DNA of 64,000 bases, taken from contig NC_133773.1 of NCBI RefSeq assembly GCF_003597395.2, forward strand, positions 73,381,223-73,445,222. Reading direction: 5' to 3'. Numbering within the stretch: position 1 is the first letter of the stretch; the number at the start of each line of letters is the position of its first letter. Under the pieces are notes generated by a model. The model saw nothing but the letters and a program-made list of their open reading frames with translations. It was not told the origin of the DNA and searched no databases. The position numbers and the translations under genes were made by a program. This stretch comes from Chelonoidis abingdonii (Eukaryota; Chordata; Testudines; Testudinidae). Of this stretch, positions 12,001 to 24,763 are shown in pieces.

Positions 12001-13995
12001 TATGGTTTTGCCAAGTGGAAGCCAGGAGGCACAGATAACCGCCACTCAACCTTCCATGGGGTTCAAGTATGTACTTGTGCAAGAGAGAGAGAAAAAGACA
12101 GAAGTTTTAGTGGCAGTTTTAGGGGCAAGAAACTCCTCTCACTCACTAACATCATGGCCTTATTTGTGTCTGCTTGTCCTTGGTGTATATGGAAACCTCC
12201 CTCTTGTGTTTTGCTGTGAATATCTACAATATTGATCCTAGCTGCAATTGTCTCAGAACCCTTGCTTCTGACTAACATGTAGTACATGGTCCTACAACAA
12301 CTTAGGCTCCAGTACTTCACTGAGGAAAAGTTTTACCTCTTTCTCCTGGTTTAAAATCTACACCTGGGAGAGGGACCATGTCCCATGTGGTCTGAAACTG
12401 AGGCTGGGAATTGCTACCCTAGAGCAGCTGCACACTATATCTTGGTTAGTGCCTGAGGGAAACCTAACTAACTTCTTTCCTGGACTGCTGCTCTTCATTC
12501 ACATTTGCTGCTTGGTGTAAGTGCAGCATCAACCAAGTATCGAATGCAGTCCACTAAGTCTTGCAGACTAGTGGAGGAGAAGTTCACACTGGCCTTTATC
12601 CTTTCTTTAAAAAAAGAAAGAAAATAATTTACAAGAGTCTACAGCTATGAATCTAACGCTGTGTACAAAAATAAAATAATTAATTTAAAAAATAGAGGTC
12701 CTGATTCTCCTGACTTACAGCAGTGAAACTGCATTGACTTTAGCAGAACTACTCCAGATTCCCTCTGGTATTAATGGAAGGGGAAGCTGGCCCTTTATTC
12801 TTTGGAGAAAATGTATATAATCACATGCATGCAGATTGTAATACAATGTTTAAGCCTAATGGAAAGTGCATGTTCTGTGTTCAACCTGTATTTCATATTT
12901 CCTGACTTTTGAGTGCTTCAGTGTGAAACTTAATGTCTCTTACTACATTCACAGGCAGGACCATAGCTTTTAAAATACAGCCCTGAGCAGAGCTAACATG
13001 GGGTCCTGTGAAGAGTACCAGAGAGAATCAGGCCAGCACAATCTCTGTCCAGATACCCAAAAAGGGTGAGCTATCTGCATTGTCCTGTATCACACTGGCC
13101 CTATAGCCTAGATAGGTGTGGAGGTGGGGTAGACTCATGACCCTGCCTCCTCCTTGTCCCTCTCCACCTTCTTTTAGACATGCTGTTCTTGTGGGGATGG
13201 ACAGCAATTCTAGCACCCCTTAGAGTGCTATTGTCAGTAGGATTGGGGCAGCCATACCATGTATAAGGGCAGTTTCTGGTAGCTGTGCAGAGACCTCTCG
13301 TGCTCCAGGAATATAAATACATGTAGCATCCTATAAGTGTATACAAAGTATTTTGTGTGCCATCTCTGCACAAAGCAATGACATCTATGGAATGGGCCAA
13401 AGTATAGTATTTTCCACTAGCTAAAGTATGTGATTTCAAACAGGAATTTCCTGAAAATAGCTTTGTACTTTCATCTTTCCAAATGGGAACATTATATTGA
13501 AAAATAGTCGTATGAACGTCAGGTATTCTCATGAAATAATGAAGTATTGTTTCTATTAAGCGGAACAAAATATCATACATACAATATCAGTCCAAGAAAA
13601 AAAACCCTGAGCCAATAAGTCAGATTTTAGGAAAGTAACTAAAGAGAATATAAACCAGAAGTATAAAAAGTTTTAGGGTTTAAAGTAATTAACTGCACAG
13701 TGATTTTATTTTCCAGGGACAAAACTTACTTATAGTCATATTTATTTTTCAATATTGTTCAGATCAGGGCTGGTTAGTGCCTTTCTCCCATTCTTCTAGG
13801 TAATGGGAGGATATTGTGCAAAGCACTGGCTGGGAAATTCTTAGTTGTCCAAGAAGAGTGAAATGCAATGTATCACATCTTTCCTTCCTCCACCAGCAGG
13901 GTATATAAATCTGTGCATGTTTAATTTTGTCCAGTGACACTAAGGCAAAGTATGACTGGTACCAAACGTACCATACATACAGCCTAGATGCCTAA
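9060..13995. other. Non-coding stretch, no gene recognised
   Basis: AT-rich DNA. It contains a TAA-rich microsatellite joined to a MIR-type fragment at 11370-11465 and a palindromic-repeat piece at 12700-12795. The longest frame (minus strand, 13101-13580, 159 codons) has no motif, no domain and a composition that shifts along its length, so I treat it as chance. Confidence 0.5.
11370..11465 (-). repeat. (TAA)n microsatellite and MIR-like/CORE-SINE fragment
   Basis: A TAA/AATAAT run at about 11370-11411 is followed by GTAGATCTCAGAGCACTTTACAAAGGAGG. This joins a microsatellite to the complement of a degraded SINE-type tail, as is common where SINE tails seed microsatellites. A comparable arrangement occurs at 31280-31370. 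Confidence 0.45.
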
Positions 13996-14004
13996 TATCC
14001 TTGT

Positions 14005-14050
14005 AGTATGCTGGAAGGTCAGACTAGATGATCAGAATGGCCATATCTGG
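14005..14050 (+). repeat. CR1 3'-end fragment
   Basis: GGTCAGACTAGATGATCAGAATGGCC closely follows the 3' portion of a CR1 subfamily (CAGACTAGATGATCA...GGTCCCTTCTGG). Upstream sequence is too degraded to define a longer element. Confidence 0.5.
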
Positions 14051-14682
14051 CTGGAAAATCCATAAAGCAGCCATGGAAAAAAGTTTTCAGGAAAATGGAC
14101 TTTTCTCCGTTTCCATCAATATTTGTCATAATTTTTTGTCAGGGAAAAGGTCAGTTAAAAAACTCCACAAACAACAAATAAAAACCACCACACCCAACTC
14201 CCCTGAAAACCAACCATTTTTGGTAAAACACAACCCTATTTGAGTGGGTTTTTTTGTTTCTTTGTCCCCAACACAAACTAAAAATGTCATTCAAAAGCCA
14301 TTTCCTGTGGAGATTTTAATTTAATCAAAAAGGCCATTTTCTCATGAAAAAAAGTTTGATTGAAAATTTTAAACCAGGTCTCATTTCTTAATTCTCAGCC
14401 AAAAAGACCCAGGACTACATCAGCTTAATGTACCTAGCTGAAAAGGATGTAGAGCTGGGTAGATCTAACTGGTATCTCCTAATTTTGTGTAATTCCTTAT
14501 CCTGACATTTGTTGCAGATATGCATGAAGGAACTTGTCTAGAGGAGATAAGCAACTTCTCAGGGGAAAGAAAATGCTGTTTGATGTCTAGCTACTTCCCT
14601 CCCTCCCTGTGTTTTTGGCCCCATCTCTCTGTCCCTGCACCCACACATGCAATCATGCAAAAAAGTGATGATGCCCCTAGCC

Positions 14683-14772
14683 TGACTCATCTTAGGCAGC
14701 ACATATACTAAAATTGGAATGATACAGAGAAGATTAGCATGGCCCCTGCACAAGGATGGAATGCAAATTGGT
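14683..14772 (+). pseudogene. U6 snRNA pseudogene, fused to a SINE
   Basis: From 14695 the sequence follows vertebrate U6 snRNA almost base for base: GGCAGCACATATACTAAAAT, then the ATTAGCATGGCCCC block and CAAGGATG, up to GCAAATT. Two of the few differences are CpG decay (AACG to AATG, GCGC to GCAC). The first 12 or so bases are more diverged. The 3' end of U6, including the terminal stem and U tract, is missing, and the match ends at about U6 position 90, exactly where a SINE begins. There is no TATA box at the expected upstream distance, so this is not a functional U6 gene. The fusion is best explained as a retrotransposed chimera (see findings). Confidence 0.93.
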
Positions 14773-14940
14773 GGGTGGGATAGCTCAATGGTTTGAATAT
14801 TAGCCTCCTAAACTCAGGGTTATGAGGAGGTCCTTTAGGGATCTGGGACAAAAATCTGTCTGGGAATTGATCCTGCTTTGAGCAGGGAGTTGGACTAGAT
14901 GACGTCCTGAGGTCTCTTCCAATCCTGATATTCTATGATC
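14773..14940 (+). mobile_element. tRNA-derived SINE with CR1-type tail (Cry-like, turtle)
   Basis: The 5' part GGGATAGCTCAATGGTTTG is a tRNA-like Pol III A box. The 3' part GGACTAGATGACGTCCTGAGG...TATTCTATGATC is the CR1 3' tail that lets CR1 machinery mobilise it. This head-and-tail structure is that of the cryptodire turtle SINEs. Compared with the consensus as I remember it, about a dozen bases covering the B box are missing after CTCAGGGTTATGA. It follows the U6 segment without a gap and in the same orientation. Confidence 0.88.
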
Positions 14941-17900
14941 TAACAAAATCAGGCACCAAACCTATCAGCATTGCTTACAGGAACAAGAATGCTCCCATAC
15001 AACATGTCTCAGGCAGTGAGGAAATTTTTATTTGTTTTTTTTTTCCCTAAATAACCAGGTATCATTAAAACCATGGATTCAAACTGTTATAAAAGAGCTT
15101 TTTCTAAAATAAAATATAGTAATAAAAAGTACAGTACCATAACACTCTACTTTCACTTTTACAGCTATAGCTTCATTATATCTTTCTTCATATCTTCAGT
15201 GTTTATATTCTTCCTTTACACCTTCCATCCTATGTTCTTCTTTTTTAAAATAAAATCCTGCTACATGATCATGACTAGTTCCTTTCCTCCAACTGTCTTC
15301 TTCACCCCATCTTCATTGTGTAGAAATGACCCTGAGCATGATCCCTACTCACCCCCTTTAACTAAATCTAAAGGTCTCTATCTCTCTCTCTGCCCTCCAT
15401 CCTTCTTAATCTTTGTACTGTCTTTAACCCTACTTACCACTTGCTGTTCTGCAAATGAGGAGCACAGAGAACTCAGACAAAGCTCTTCACAGCTATAAAA
15501 TAAGCTAATGGGAATTGTAACCGACGAAAACAGTATAAATGAATTCAAGGTGCTCTGCATTGACTTATAGAGAAGAAGCAGGCTTTGGAGTATGGTGATC
15601 AAAAAGTGAAATGTTTGAATAAATTGTCAGTTCTGAAAATATATGTAATAAAGAACTCACAAAATCCATTACACAGTTTCCTTGGACTAAGAATGCTGGG
15701 TACTGCTATATGCTTTTTGAATGGAAAAATAAAAAGCTTTCTGTGATCTTTATATCCTACTGATTGGAGTTTGAAATATAATAAACATATTTTAAAGCTT
15801 CATCATGAAGCCATACATAGATAAGAATGATGTTTAGGCTGATGAAAGCAGTTATTCCTAAACTGTTTCAGACAATCCCTCACTTACAAAAGTGATCATG
15901 TTTTCTCAGAATAGTTTGAGATGATTATCACATTTAATATATAACTGCACTGTTTTTAAAAATGCTTGTCTTTAATTGATGTTAAAGATTAAATCACTAT
16001 AAAATTAAGAAGCCTAATCTTGTGCCCCTCACCCTACATTGTTTTGAGTAAAGAATGTATAGTAGTGTTGGTGTGCACACTGGATTATTATTCTACTCAG
16101 AGTTACTCTGAAAAGATCTTTTGTTTGTTTTTTAGCACTCACTTTCTGGTAAGGATGGATGCATACAACAAATCTTATTTTAGTAACTTGCTACAAGCAT
16201 TGTATATTTTACATGATCATCGTGCTCACACTACTATAAGCATCATTCTTTAAATAACTAATTGCATGTTTCAGTATCCCTGAAACAAACAATGCTATGT
16301 TTTTAGAATACATAACAAGACTAATGTAGAATCTAGTGAACTCTTAGGGCAAAATTCTGTCCTGTGGTTGAACAGAAGAGTGTATGTTAAAAACTATTAG
16401 AATTATATTTCTACAAAGTCATTAAATGAATAGTATTTAAAAAAAAAACACAAGGAGAGAAGGTCATGGGAATCTTCACCTTTCCACAGTACTCAAGGGA
16501 GTGCTAGGAAATATATCTAGCTAATGTTCTTGTGCACGCACAAGTGAGCACAATCATTAACTTGGGGACTATGTCCATTGACTTCAGGGTTATACAAGTG
16601 TAAATGAAAGAAGAATTTAGCTCCAGTTTTGCTATTTCAGAGGCAAATTAATTGACTTTATTAGAGTTGTGTGACTCTTAGCTGAACTGTTAACTGCAGT
16701 AGCGAAGTCCCAATACATTCACATCCAAAATACAAGTTTGTCCTACTGGATCCATATTAGGCTTATCCTCAACTGAATTTTCATTTTATATTCCAAATTT
16801 GTCTGATTGTCTCAATGAGGTTTGATAGAACAGCAGCTTACATCTGTGGATGCTTTGCTATTGCCTCATGCTGAAGCCATCAGCTATGATCAACTCAAAA
16901 GAGCATGAGTCACTGTCATAGTACAGCTGCAGCACAGAATTTGTGGATCGCAGACTTGCTTAAATTAGTGAAGAGAGGAAGGACAGAAATAAGTCAAGAG
17001 CCTAATATACAGAAAAATAAGGGGTGTTTTTCTCTTTTAATTTTAAATCCATTATAAACTGGAATTGTTCTTTTTACAAAATTCCATGTAACAGATCATT
17101 ATTAGTCATTCCAAATAACTCAAAGGGGCTGTGATTTGAAAGTGCTATCCTGAATCCACCCACAACTGATTTACATGGGATCTGATGACAAGTTTTAGAA
17201 GCTCTTGACTCCACCTGTGTTTAGTTTCCACCAATCAGCTCCATCTAGCGCTCTAATATTTTATCCCATAGTCCTCAATTTTTTGTTTTTTAACACTAAA
17301 AATAGTTTGCCTTTTTCACTTCTTCTGGCCAGAAGAGTTAAGTGCATCTATAGGGTCACCAACACCAGCCACCAATGAATACACTAACACAGCCAACATG
17401 ACTTAGAAACACCTAACTCAAAAGAATAACACACTGGTGTTTGGTAGTTTTCTCAGCCATCTCATTGGGAATGTACCACTAAGCGACGCAGTATAAACCC
17501 ATAATTCAGGAGCAGTCACATGTTCACTCACAAGGTTAATGATAGTATCTACCAACAAATTCTGCTACCTTCCTCAGAGGAAAACCTGACTGTAAATAAA
17601 TACACCTTAAAGGTAAGAGTGCCCAGTGTTTACTTTGTATTATCATGGTAGGAGGAAAGAACCTCTTTAATGTGTACCCTTTGATTTGAGTGTTCTCTCC
17701 TTATCAGGTTTCCTATAAAGTTTTAATACAGGTTTTAAAGAAAATTAGGATACTCTTTTTTGAATTATCCCTTTATTAATTGGACTTTATTTTCCAGTGG
17801 CTGATTGTTCTGTCACAGTCATTTTAAAAGAAGCACATGAAACAGGATTATTTTGTTTGGCTGTTTCTATGAACAGTGGCTGTAAATCTAGATCTGGGAA

Positions 17901-18755
17901 GAGGGAAAAGGTCAGCAGGAAGGAAAGGTGCTAATGCCTTTTACATGTAATTATTGGGCCTACAACTGGGAAAAGTACTCATAATTTTTTGGGACAAATC
18001 TAACTCATTTTATATCTGTGAACTTCTGCAAACAGGCTTTTATGTTTTCCAATGTGTGGGGAGCTCTATGCACTTTCTGAAATGGTGGTAAAGATCTATT
18101 GCAATATTCACACCTGTTTGAAATATATCTGAGTCAGTCAGAACTGTTTCTGAATCTACATTTTCAATATGCCTCAGCACAAGGGTGGTTTCATTATAGT
18201 TTTATCAAGGTATAAAACAAGTTCCCCTCTTTCAAATAATTAAGTACATTCTTAAATTTACTCCTGTGAGTAAACCTAAGCATGTACTTTATTGTTTGCA
18301 AGATTAGAGCCTAGGGATCCAAGTGTAAGGTCCCATTAGGTATAAAAAAGAATGTTTGTTTTTCAGGGTATGTGTTCAAGAGGGGGAGGAGGGTATGTTT
18401 TATGTGGAGTAGTGATGGGCAGGCTGTATAAAGAATAAACTCTTTTTTTAAAAAATAGTGTTTCAAGTCAATCTAAAAAGGAAATCATTTTGTGAAATTT
18501 CACAGAAGTCAGTAAAGATCACTTTTGTCCGACAAAACTAGAAAGTCAATAAATCAACGGAGGGGATGACTTTTGTAACCAAAAGGGCCTGTTCTTGCAT
18601 TCCTTGGCTGTTCCCATTTACTTTGGCTAGCATTTGGGATATACAAGGTAGCAGAGAGAACTCCAAGGTAGCTGCTTAATGTAATCTAGCATGTTTGTTA
18701 CTTTCAGGGTGGAGATATTTATTACAGCCATAATATTAGTATATAGTTGTCTGTT
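14941..18755. other. Non-coding stretch, no gene recognised
   Basis: AT-rich. An open frame at 15073-15498 is rich in F, S and Y, in line with pyrimidine-rich DNA, and is not convincing as a protein. A palindromic-repeat fragment is at about 16560-16620. An A-run lies at 16440-16449. Nothing else assigned. Confidence 0.5.
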
Positions 18756-18760
18756 ACAGC

Positions 18761-20561
18761 TGTCCCCCTGCTAGCATTCCTTTTTCCCTTCTCCTTTCTG
18801 TTTGTCCTGGGTGGCCGCCCCTCCCGGCCATTGTGCTAACTAAAGTCACAGCCCTATTCATAGGGATGGCTTGTACAGACTAACTGGAACCACTGCCCTG
18901 CCTAGGGAGGGGGCTTCTTGCTTCTTTGTTTGGCTCCTTTGTTCAGACCCGGGCTCAGTGTGGGGGGCACTGCCCAGAAATGCAAGACCTGAAGTGGCCA
19001 ACTAATTAAGCATATGAGTCATACCTGTGGCTCAGAACATGCCCAGGCATGCCTATGCTCACCTGCAGTTTTTCCCTGCCTCCTCTCCTCCCCTGTATCA
19101 AGAGGAGCCAATCAAAAGTACTGGTGGGAAACTGCCTAAGTTTGCCTTTAAAACCAGACATTTTCTGATCAGACCCCGGAGAAGGTCCTTGCTTTGCCAC
19201 CTGGTCTGATCAGCTAGGGGTCTTTGGGGGGCCCTCTCTCCGCTCTCGTTTGTTTTTGAGCGTACCCCCGTTTTTAAACTCCCCTCCCACGAAGAACGAA
19301 TTGCTGCCTGAGAGATCTCCTGATTATCGAGACTGTACCTAGCCTTCTGATGTTCTTGCTGCTTCTGCCTTCGCTGCTACCTTGGGGGCTGGTAAGAATC
19401 CCTCTGTGAAACTTTCTATACTTTTATTTTATTATTTTAGCTGCTGGCTCTGTCTCCCCAGCACACAGACTCAAGCTAAACCTTGGTCTGTGTCTTAAAA
19501 CCTCTCCTAAACTCCGCGGCACTTTGCCGCTAAAAATAAGTTTGTGCCGCTGCTAAGCTCTGCTCCTGTGGGCTTTGCCTCGGGGCTCTCTGCTTTCAGC
19601 TGTATCCACTGCTGCAGCCACCATCTCTTGGCTTCCTTGGGAGCTGGATCCTGGGCTGCCAGCTTGCAGCCCCCGCCCCCCACTGCTGCTAAGGTGCACC
19701 TATTAGATAAGTTGTAATTTCATTTTGCATAGCTGTGGTTAAGTTAGGTTTAGAGAATTGTTTGTATTGTGCTCTGTAAGTTAGGTTTAAAAAATTGTTG
19801 CATTATGTTCTGTTACTTGCTAATTTGTGTAGTCTTGGTTAAGTTAGATCATAGATAAGATTTTGCTGTGTTCTGTATAATTGTGGTTAAGTGTGTCTTC
19901 CCGCTCCCCCCCCCCCCGAGCTCCCCAGTCACTGTTTAAAACTTGCAGCCTGTCTGCTCTCTGTGTCTCCCTGAGTTTAAACCTCCCTCTGCTCTCTGCT
20001 CACGTGCTCCTCTTCCCCCATCCCCCAACCTCATTCCCCTACCACTGCCTCTCTCTCTCTCTCTCTTTTTTAATCCCTTCCCCCACGTGTTCACCCCGCT
20101 CCTACTGCCCCCAAACCTCAATTGTATTACTAAAGTCTAGCATAAAACCCCATTGGTTACCCTTTTTCTCTCTAACACACCTCACATTTTACATTTATAC
20201 CACTGTGACACACTTTTACCTAGAGTTGTTGGATATTTAACACATTTTTCCCATAACTGTTAGTTGGTTATATGCTGCTGTAACACACCCTTTACATAAG
20301 AAATTGTTAGCTACCTGTTACATTTATATTTCAGTGTTAATTGGTTACCAACTGTATTGTACCCCACTGTGTTGTACCCCACTATTGAAACCCCCTATAC
20401 TATTTACTAAAAGAAACCCCTCCCCAATTGTCTACCTTAACAAACCCCATACCCCTCACTATTGAATTTTCCCTGTTTTTGCATTTTCTTAATAAAGTTT
20501 ATTTTGCACCCCACCAGTGCAGTAGTTATCCCCCAAGATCCCCTACCTGCTGGCAGGGTCA
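18761..20561 (+). mobile_element. Candidate 1.8-kb solo LTR, family unknown
   Basis: The unit begins TGTCCCCCTGCTAGCA and ends TGCTGGCAGGGTCA, so it is bounded by TG...CA and its ends are inverted copies (CCCTGCTAGCA against CCCTGCCAGCA). A TATA-like TTTAAAACC lies near 19147 and a polyadenylation signal AATAAA near 20490, about 70 bp before the right end, which gives the expected U3-R-U5 order on the plus strand. Flanks ACAGC (18756-18760) and ATAGT (20562-20566) could be a decayed 5-bp duplication. The middle is C/T-rich, with a C run at about 19907-19918 and a CT microsatellite at 20049-20066. No protein-coding frame. It could instead be another non-coding retroelement. Confidence 0.5.
20049..20066 (+). 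repeat. (CT)n microsatellite
   Basis: A run of CT dinucleotides inside the pyrimidine-rich part of the 18761-20561 element. Confidence 0.8.
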
Positions 20562-20566
20562 ATAGT

Positions 20567-23500
20567 GTTTTCATCTTGATCTGTGAACTAGAAACAAACC
20601 GTTCATTTTTAGCCATTATTTAAAAACAGTCAATAGATGATTCTACTCCACACATCCCTTCCTATTTTATTTAAGCGAGTGTCTTTAGCCCCGATTCTGC
20701 AACTGTGCAGCCCACTGTGTGAGTGTAGGAGGCATCTTGTATAAAATCCCCAGGCACAAAGGGCTGCCCATGTGAATCCAATTACAGTATCAAGTTAACG
20801 CACTGGATTTTGTAAATGTATTCAAAAATGTCTTCCAAAACAGCTTAACCTAGTGAAATACTTAGCTCTGGTGTGTTTTCTTGGTGTTCCTTATTAGCTG
20901 CTTGGTTTAAGTGGGGATAAGGACGAGTAAATTCCTTTATCATTCTTGTTGACTGTAGTCTTATAACATTGACTGTGCTATGAACTGATTTTGTGAATGA
21001 TTGGAAGCAAAACCTCAGAACCTGAAAAAAATTAGTCTTTTAGGGTTCCAAAGATCATTGACAAGAAAATTTTTCCCTAGCTAATATCTGTTTATGGTAC
21101 AAAACTACATGGGAATAGGAAAAAAAATACATATTCAGAGAATGTACCTAGGAGGAATAGCGTGAGGAAAATCCCAGATATCTCTATGCACAGATTTGTG
21201 TAATTGGTTAGATTGTCGGCTCTTTTTCAAGTGGTACCTTAAGTGATTTCTAGTAGGCTGTTTAGAGGCACTTCTCCTCTTTTTCTTTCATTTGTTGTGG
21301 CTATACATAATGCCAATGCTCTTCTACATAGGAACAGTCCATATCAGAGAGTGGAAAAATCAGAGTTTTCCACATTGTTTCCTGATCACTATCAAGTGCA
21401 TTAGATTTGCTGCCTACCCTGAAGAAGTGTCACTCCCTCAAACCTCCAAGATCCACCTGCACTGTTAGCCACCTACCATTCCTTGTTTCTCATGGACAGC
21501 ATGGCTCCTGAAGGAACAATGCTGCCGGAGTGTCCTTCCAACCACAGTTTCCTCCTCAGCAACCTCACAAAGGAGAAAGGCTCCACAGTGTGCACAGAAA
21601 TTTTATGCTTGGGGACTGGAAATCTGAAGATCAGCCAATCATTCCTGACTGAGACTTTCCTCTACCAAGCCCAGACAATACAAGGCTTTTGAGGATGGGA
21701 TGGGAGGTGATGGTAGCAAAATAGCCAAGAGACAGCATTCCTACACCCCTCCCACCATTTGTCAAGGTTGAAACCCCAAGCTGAGGTTCACTCCAAAGGT
21801 ACATGTGAAATGAAGCATAATGGTCGCTGAATGAATGTCCATAATTATCAGAGGATGTACAAGAATATTTAGGAAGATCAATAATGTTAATTTTCCAGAA
21901 AAAATCACATGTAAACCTTCAAATTAATACTAAAAATCTTTTCTGTTTTGGTGGTTTTTTGTTTTGTTCCGTGGTCAGATATTTCTAAAGTAGCTTCCAC
22001 TTTGCCAAGTCTTGTTGAGGGCAAAAGATCAGTCCATCCTACTACTTCAACTGATTAGTTAACAACAGGGTTGCTCCTGATGCTACCACAATCATATTTC
22101 AAGAAGCAGAAAGGCATAACCCCCACCCCAAACTTTCCAGGTATACTCAGGAATATTCCTCTGCCACTGCTCTGCTTTACCAGCTCTTTGAGAACACAGA
22201 GATTTCTAAGGTCTGAGCCTGTAGCCCTTACTCACTTGAATAGACCTGCGAAGTAAGGGAACTACTCCCATTAGATAGGGCTTCAGGATTAGGCTTTAGG
22301 TCTCTTGGACTAAATCCACCCCAAAGAGGGAAAATAATTATAGATTAAACTGTCTTGACAGTGAAAGCACAAACTGAAGCTAAAGGAGGACAAGACATTA
22401 CTAAGGTGTAAGAGACAAGTCTTTTTATTCAGAGGGCAATTATTGTGGAAAACAGACAAGGCAGTGGACATACTCAGAGGTGGTTTTGATGAGAGCGTTG
22501 AGGCAAAGTTCAAAAACCACCAGAGAGGGGGATGGATCTCTGGCTTCTTCCCTGAGTTAGTCTGCTGGCTATTTTTAAATCTTTCCCAATCCAGTTCAGA
22601 GAAATCTCAGAAAACACTGATTCTCTTTGGGCTTCAGAGATTTTAGTATGTGATGCTGTGCATTAGTCTACCAATTTAAAAGACAATATTTTATCTAGTT
22701 ATAGTACTATTGAACACCTTGGCACTTTCCTTATGCTACCCTATTTAGGTAGAGACGGAACTCTCCATCAATACTCATAAAGTAAACACTTTTATTCTCC
22801 TCAAAATTCACCTCTGCTATGAGATATACAGAAAAGTGGCATGGTTAGGTAGATGGTTCAGTTGTGATTAATGCTACCAATTGTGTTCACAGCTAATCTA
22901 TGTTAAAACATGTCATATTGTTATCTTGTGTACTTCCCCTGCCTAACTGTGGTGGTTTGTTTTTCCGCCTACCTCTTACATCTTTCATTAAGTCCCTTAT
23001 TCAATAAGTTGCTCAGCACCTTAAACTGAAGTCATTTGACTTAATGGGGTCCTTGTGGGCATGAAGTCACTTTCAGGATTGGGGTCTTTGACTGTCAGCA
23101 ATTTTAGGCTCGAACTGGCACTAACTCAATGGAATTTCTACCTGATTAAGGCATCTAGGTGTTACCGTGATATAAACATGAATACTTTTTCATTAACCAA
23201 TAATGGTTGTATTTCACATGCTATTGTGTGGCAACTGTAGATAAATCTTGACTTTTGTAAATTATTGTGTGGAAATAAACTATAGGCTCTTAATAGAATG
23301 TGATTTGGGATTTTTGTAGTAGCTGCAGCTTTTAACCCCTCTAATTCAACAGTGCCAGTCTACTATATGGTAGCAATGTCTTTAAATGCATTTTACTTTT
23401 TCACTCAATTTAGACTGGCAGCAAACAATTATGTGAGTTATTGAGTCTGACATCTAATTAACACTGTCTTTAAAAGTTTAATGAGAAGTGATAAATTTCT

Positions 23501-24760
23501 ATCCTTTCTTTGGCATGTTTTAATTAGCTGTAATTAGGAGTGGATTGACCTGAAAAGATTGTTGTCCCATGGATTCACAATACATTTGTATAATTTATGT
23601 AAGCAGAGACAAAAATAAGCTTTTATGGATTGAAAGACCCAAAGGTTATTTAAATAACTATATCTGTTTGATGATAACCTTCTGTAAAGCTCAGGTAACC
23701 AGAAAATTGGACATTAATATTATACTGCACTGCAGGTGGTGCTTCATAAATTATATTTGTTTTTTGTCTGAAGAACAGGTAAGCATCATAATCTTCATCT
23801 GTTGCTGGAGTCTGAGACATTGACTGTGGACATTTATCTGTAGTGGGATTCTAAATTTCAGGAAGAGAGTTTATGTATATGTTTTAAAATATTTATTAGT
23901 ATATTTAACATGAAATAAAAATAAAGTTAAAAAACCAAATTAATATTTTCATTTGATCTTCACTAAGATTAAAACATAGGTACAAACAGCTTTCTTTTTA
24001 AAGGCATGCTACAAAAGTAAACTGGAATCCAACTGAGATCTTTCTTACTCCATTGAAAGATGGGCTTGTGGTGGTATTATTTATTACTGGTAAAGGAGGT
24101 GGTATTTTAATGAGAGAAATTTCTACAAGACTGATGCAGACTTGCATTATCTAATGCAGGCTGCTTCTAAAGAGTGTTGGACTTAACTATTAGGAGACAT
24201 TTGCATCTAATAAAAACTGCTAACTTTTTTCACAATGGTGTCTAATTCTGTTCCTGTTTTAGTCAATGGGCAAAAGCCCATTGAGTTTTCAATCTGAGTA
24301 GAAACGGGATACACATAAGCTACATTATAAAGATTTAAAATAAAAATAATAATGAAATCCCCATAAATATTATAAAGCTCTCTGCTATAAAATTTTCAAC
24401 TGCCCTTCGTATTAAAAGACTGTTTTATAAATTTCAAATCTCTGCTTGTAAACCTCCAGATGAAGTCTGGATTACTTGTGTGATCTAATTTTGTAAACCG
24501 TGAGTAGAACGCTTGCTGACTTCAAAGTGTCTTATGAGGGGAGTATTTGCAGATTCCAGGTGGAAATCACTAGCAGCTCAGTCCTATGAGGTACAAAGTC
24601 CCCTTAACTTCTGAAGCTAATAGACACTGAGGACACTCAGTACCCTTGTAGGAAGTGGTTAGTGACATGTGGTACTGGCCTCTCAATTCCCCCCAAATAA
24701 CTATATTTATGACTCCATAATACATTTGTCTTCTAGAAACAGGCGGAGTTCCTGCTTGCA
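20567..24760. other. Non-coding stretch, no gene recognised
   Basis: AT-rich. A fragment at about 20690-20760 (CCGATTCTGCAACTG...) and one at about 22215-22260 (CAGCCCTTACTCACTTGAATAG-like) resemble the palindromic sauropsid repeat. A 69-codon frame at 21483-21692 is uninterrupted but shows no motif. Nothing else assigned. Confidence 0.5.
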
Positions 24761-24763
24761 TCT

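Noticed and set aside
13101..13580. 159-codon open frame on the minus strand, the longest outside mobile elements
   Set aside because: No domain, signal or repeat pattern, no splice context and an abrupt shift to R/H/P-rich sequence at the end. It is within what chance gives in 64 kb.
9060..13995. Possible tRNA or other small RNA gene in the large unassigned stretches
   Set aside because: I looked for paired A and B boxes with cloverleaf arms and for known snRNA motifs, and found none beyond SINE fragments and the U6 copy.
14683..14772. Functional U6 snRNA gene
   Set aside because: The 3' end and U tract are missing, no TATA box lies at the required distance, and it is joined to a SINE.
15073..15498. 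141-codon open frame rich in F, S and Y
   Set aside because: The composition simply follows pyrimidine-rich, AT-rich DNA. No recognisable protein.
21483..21692. 69-codon frame, considered as a possible exon
   Set aside because: No similarity that I recognise and no convincing acceptor or donor at its limits.
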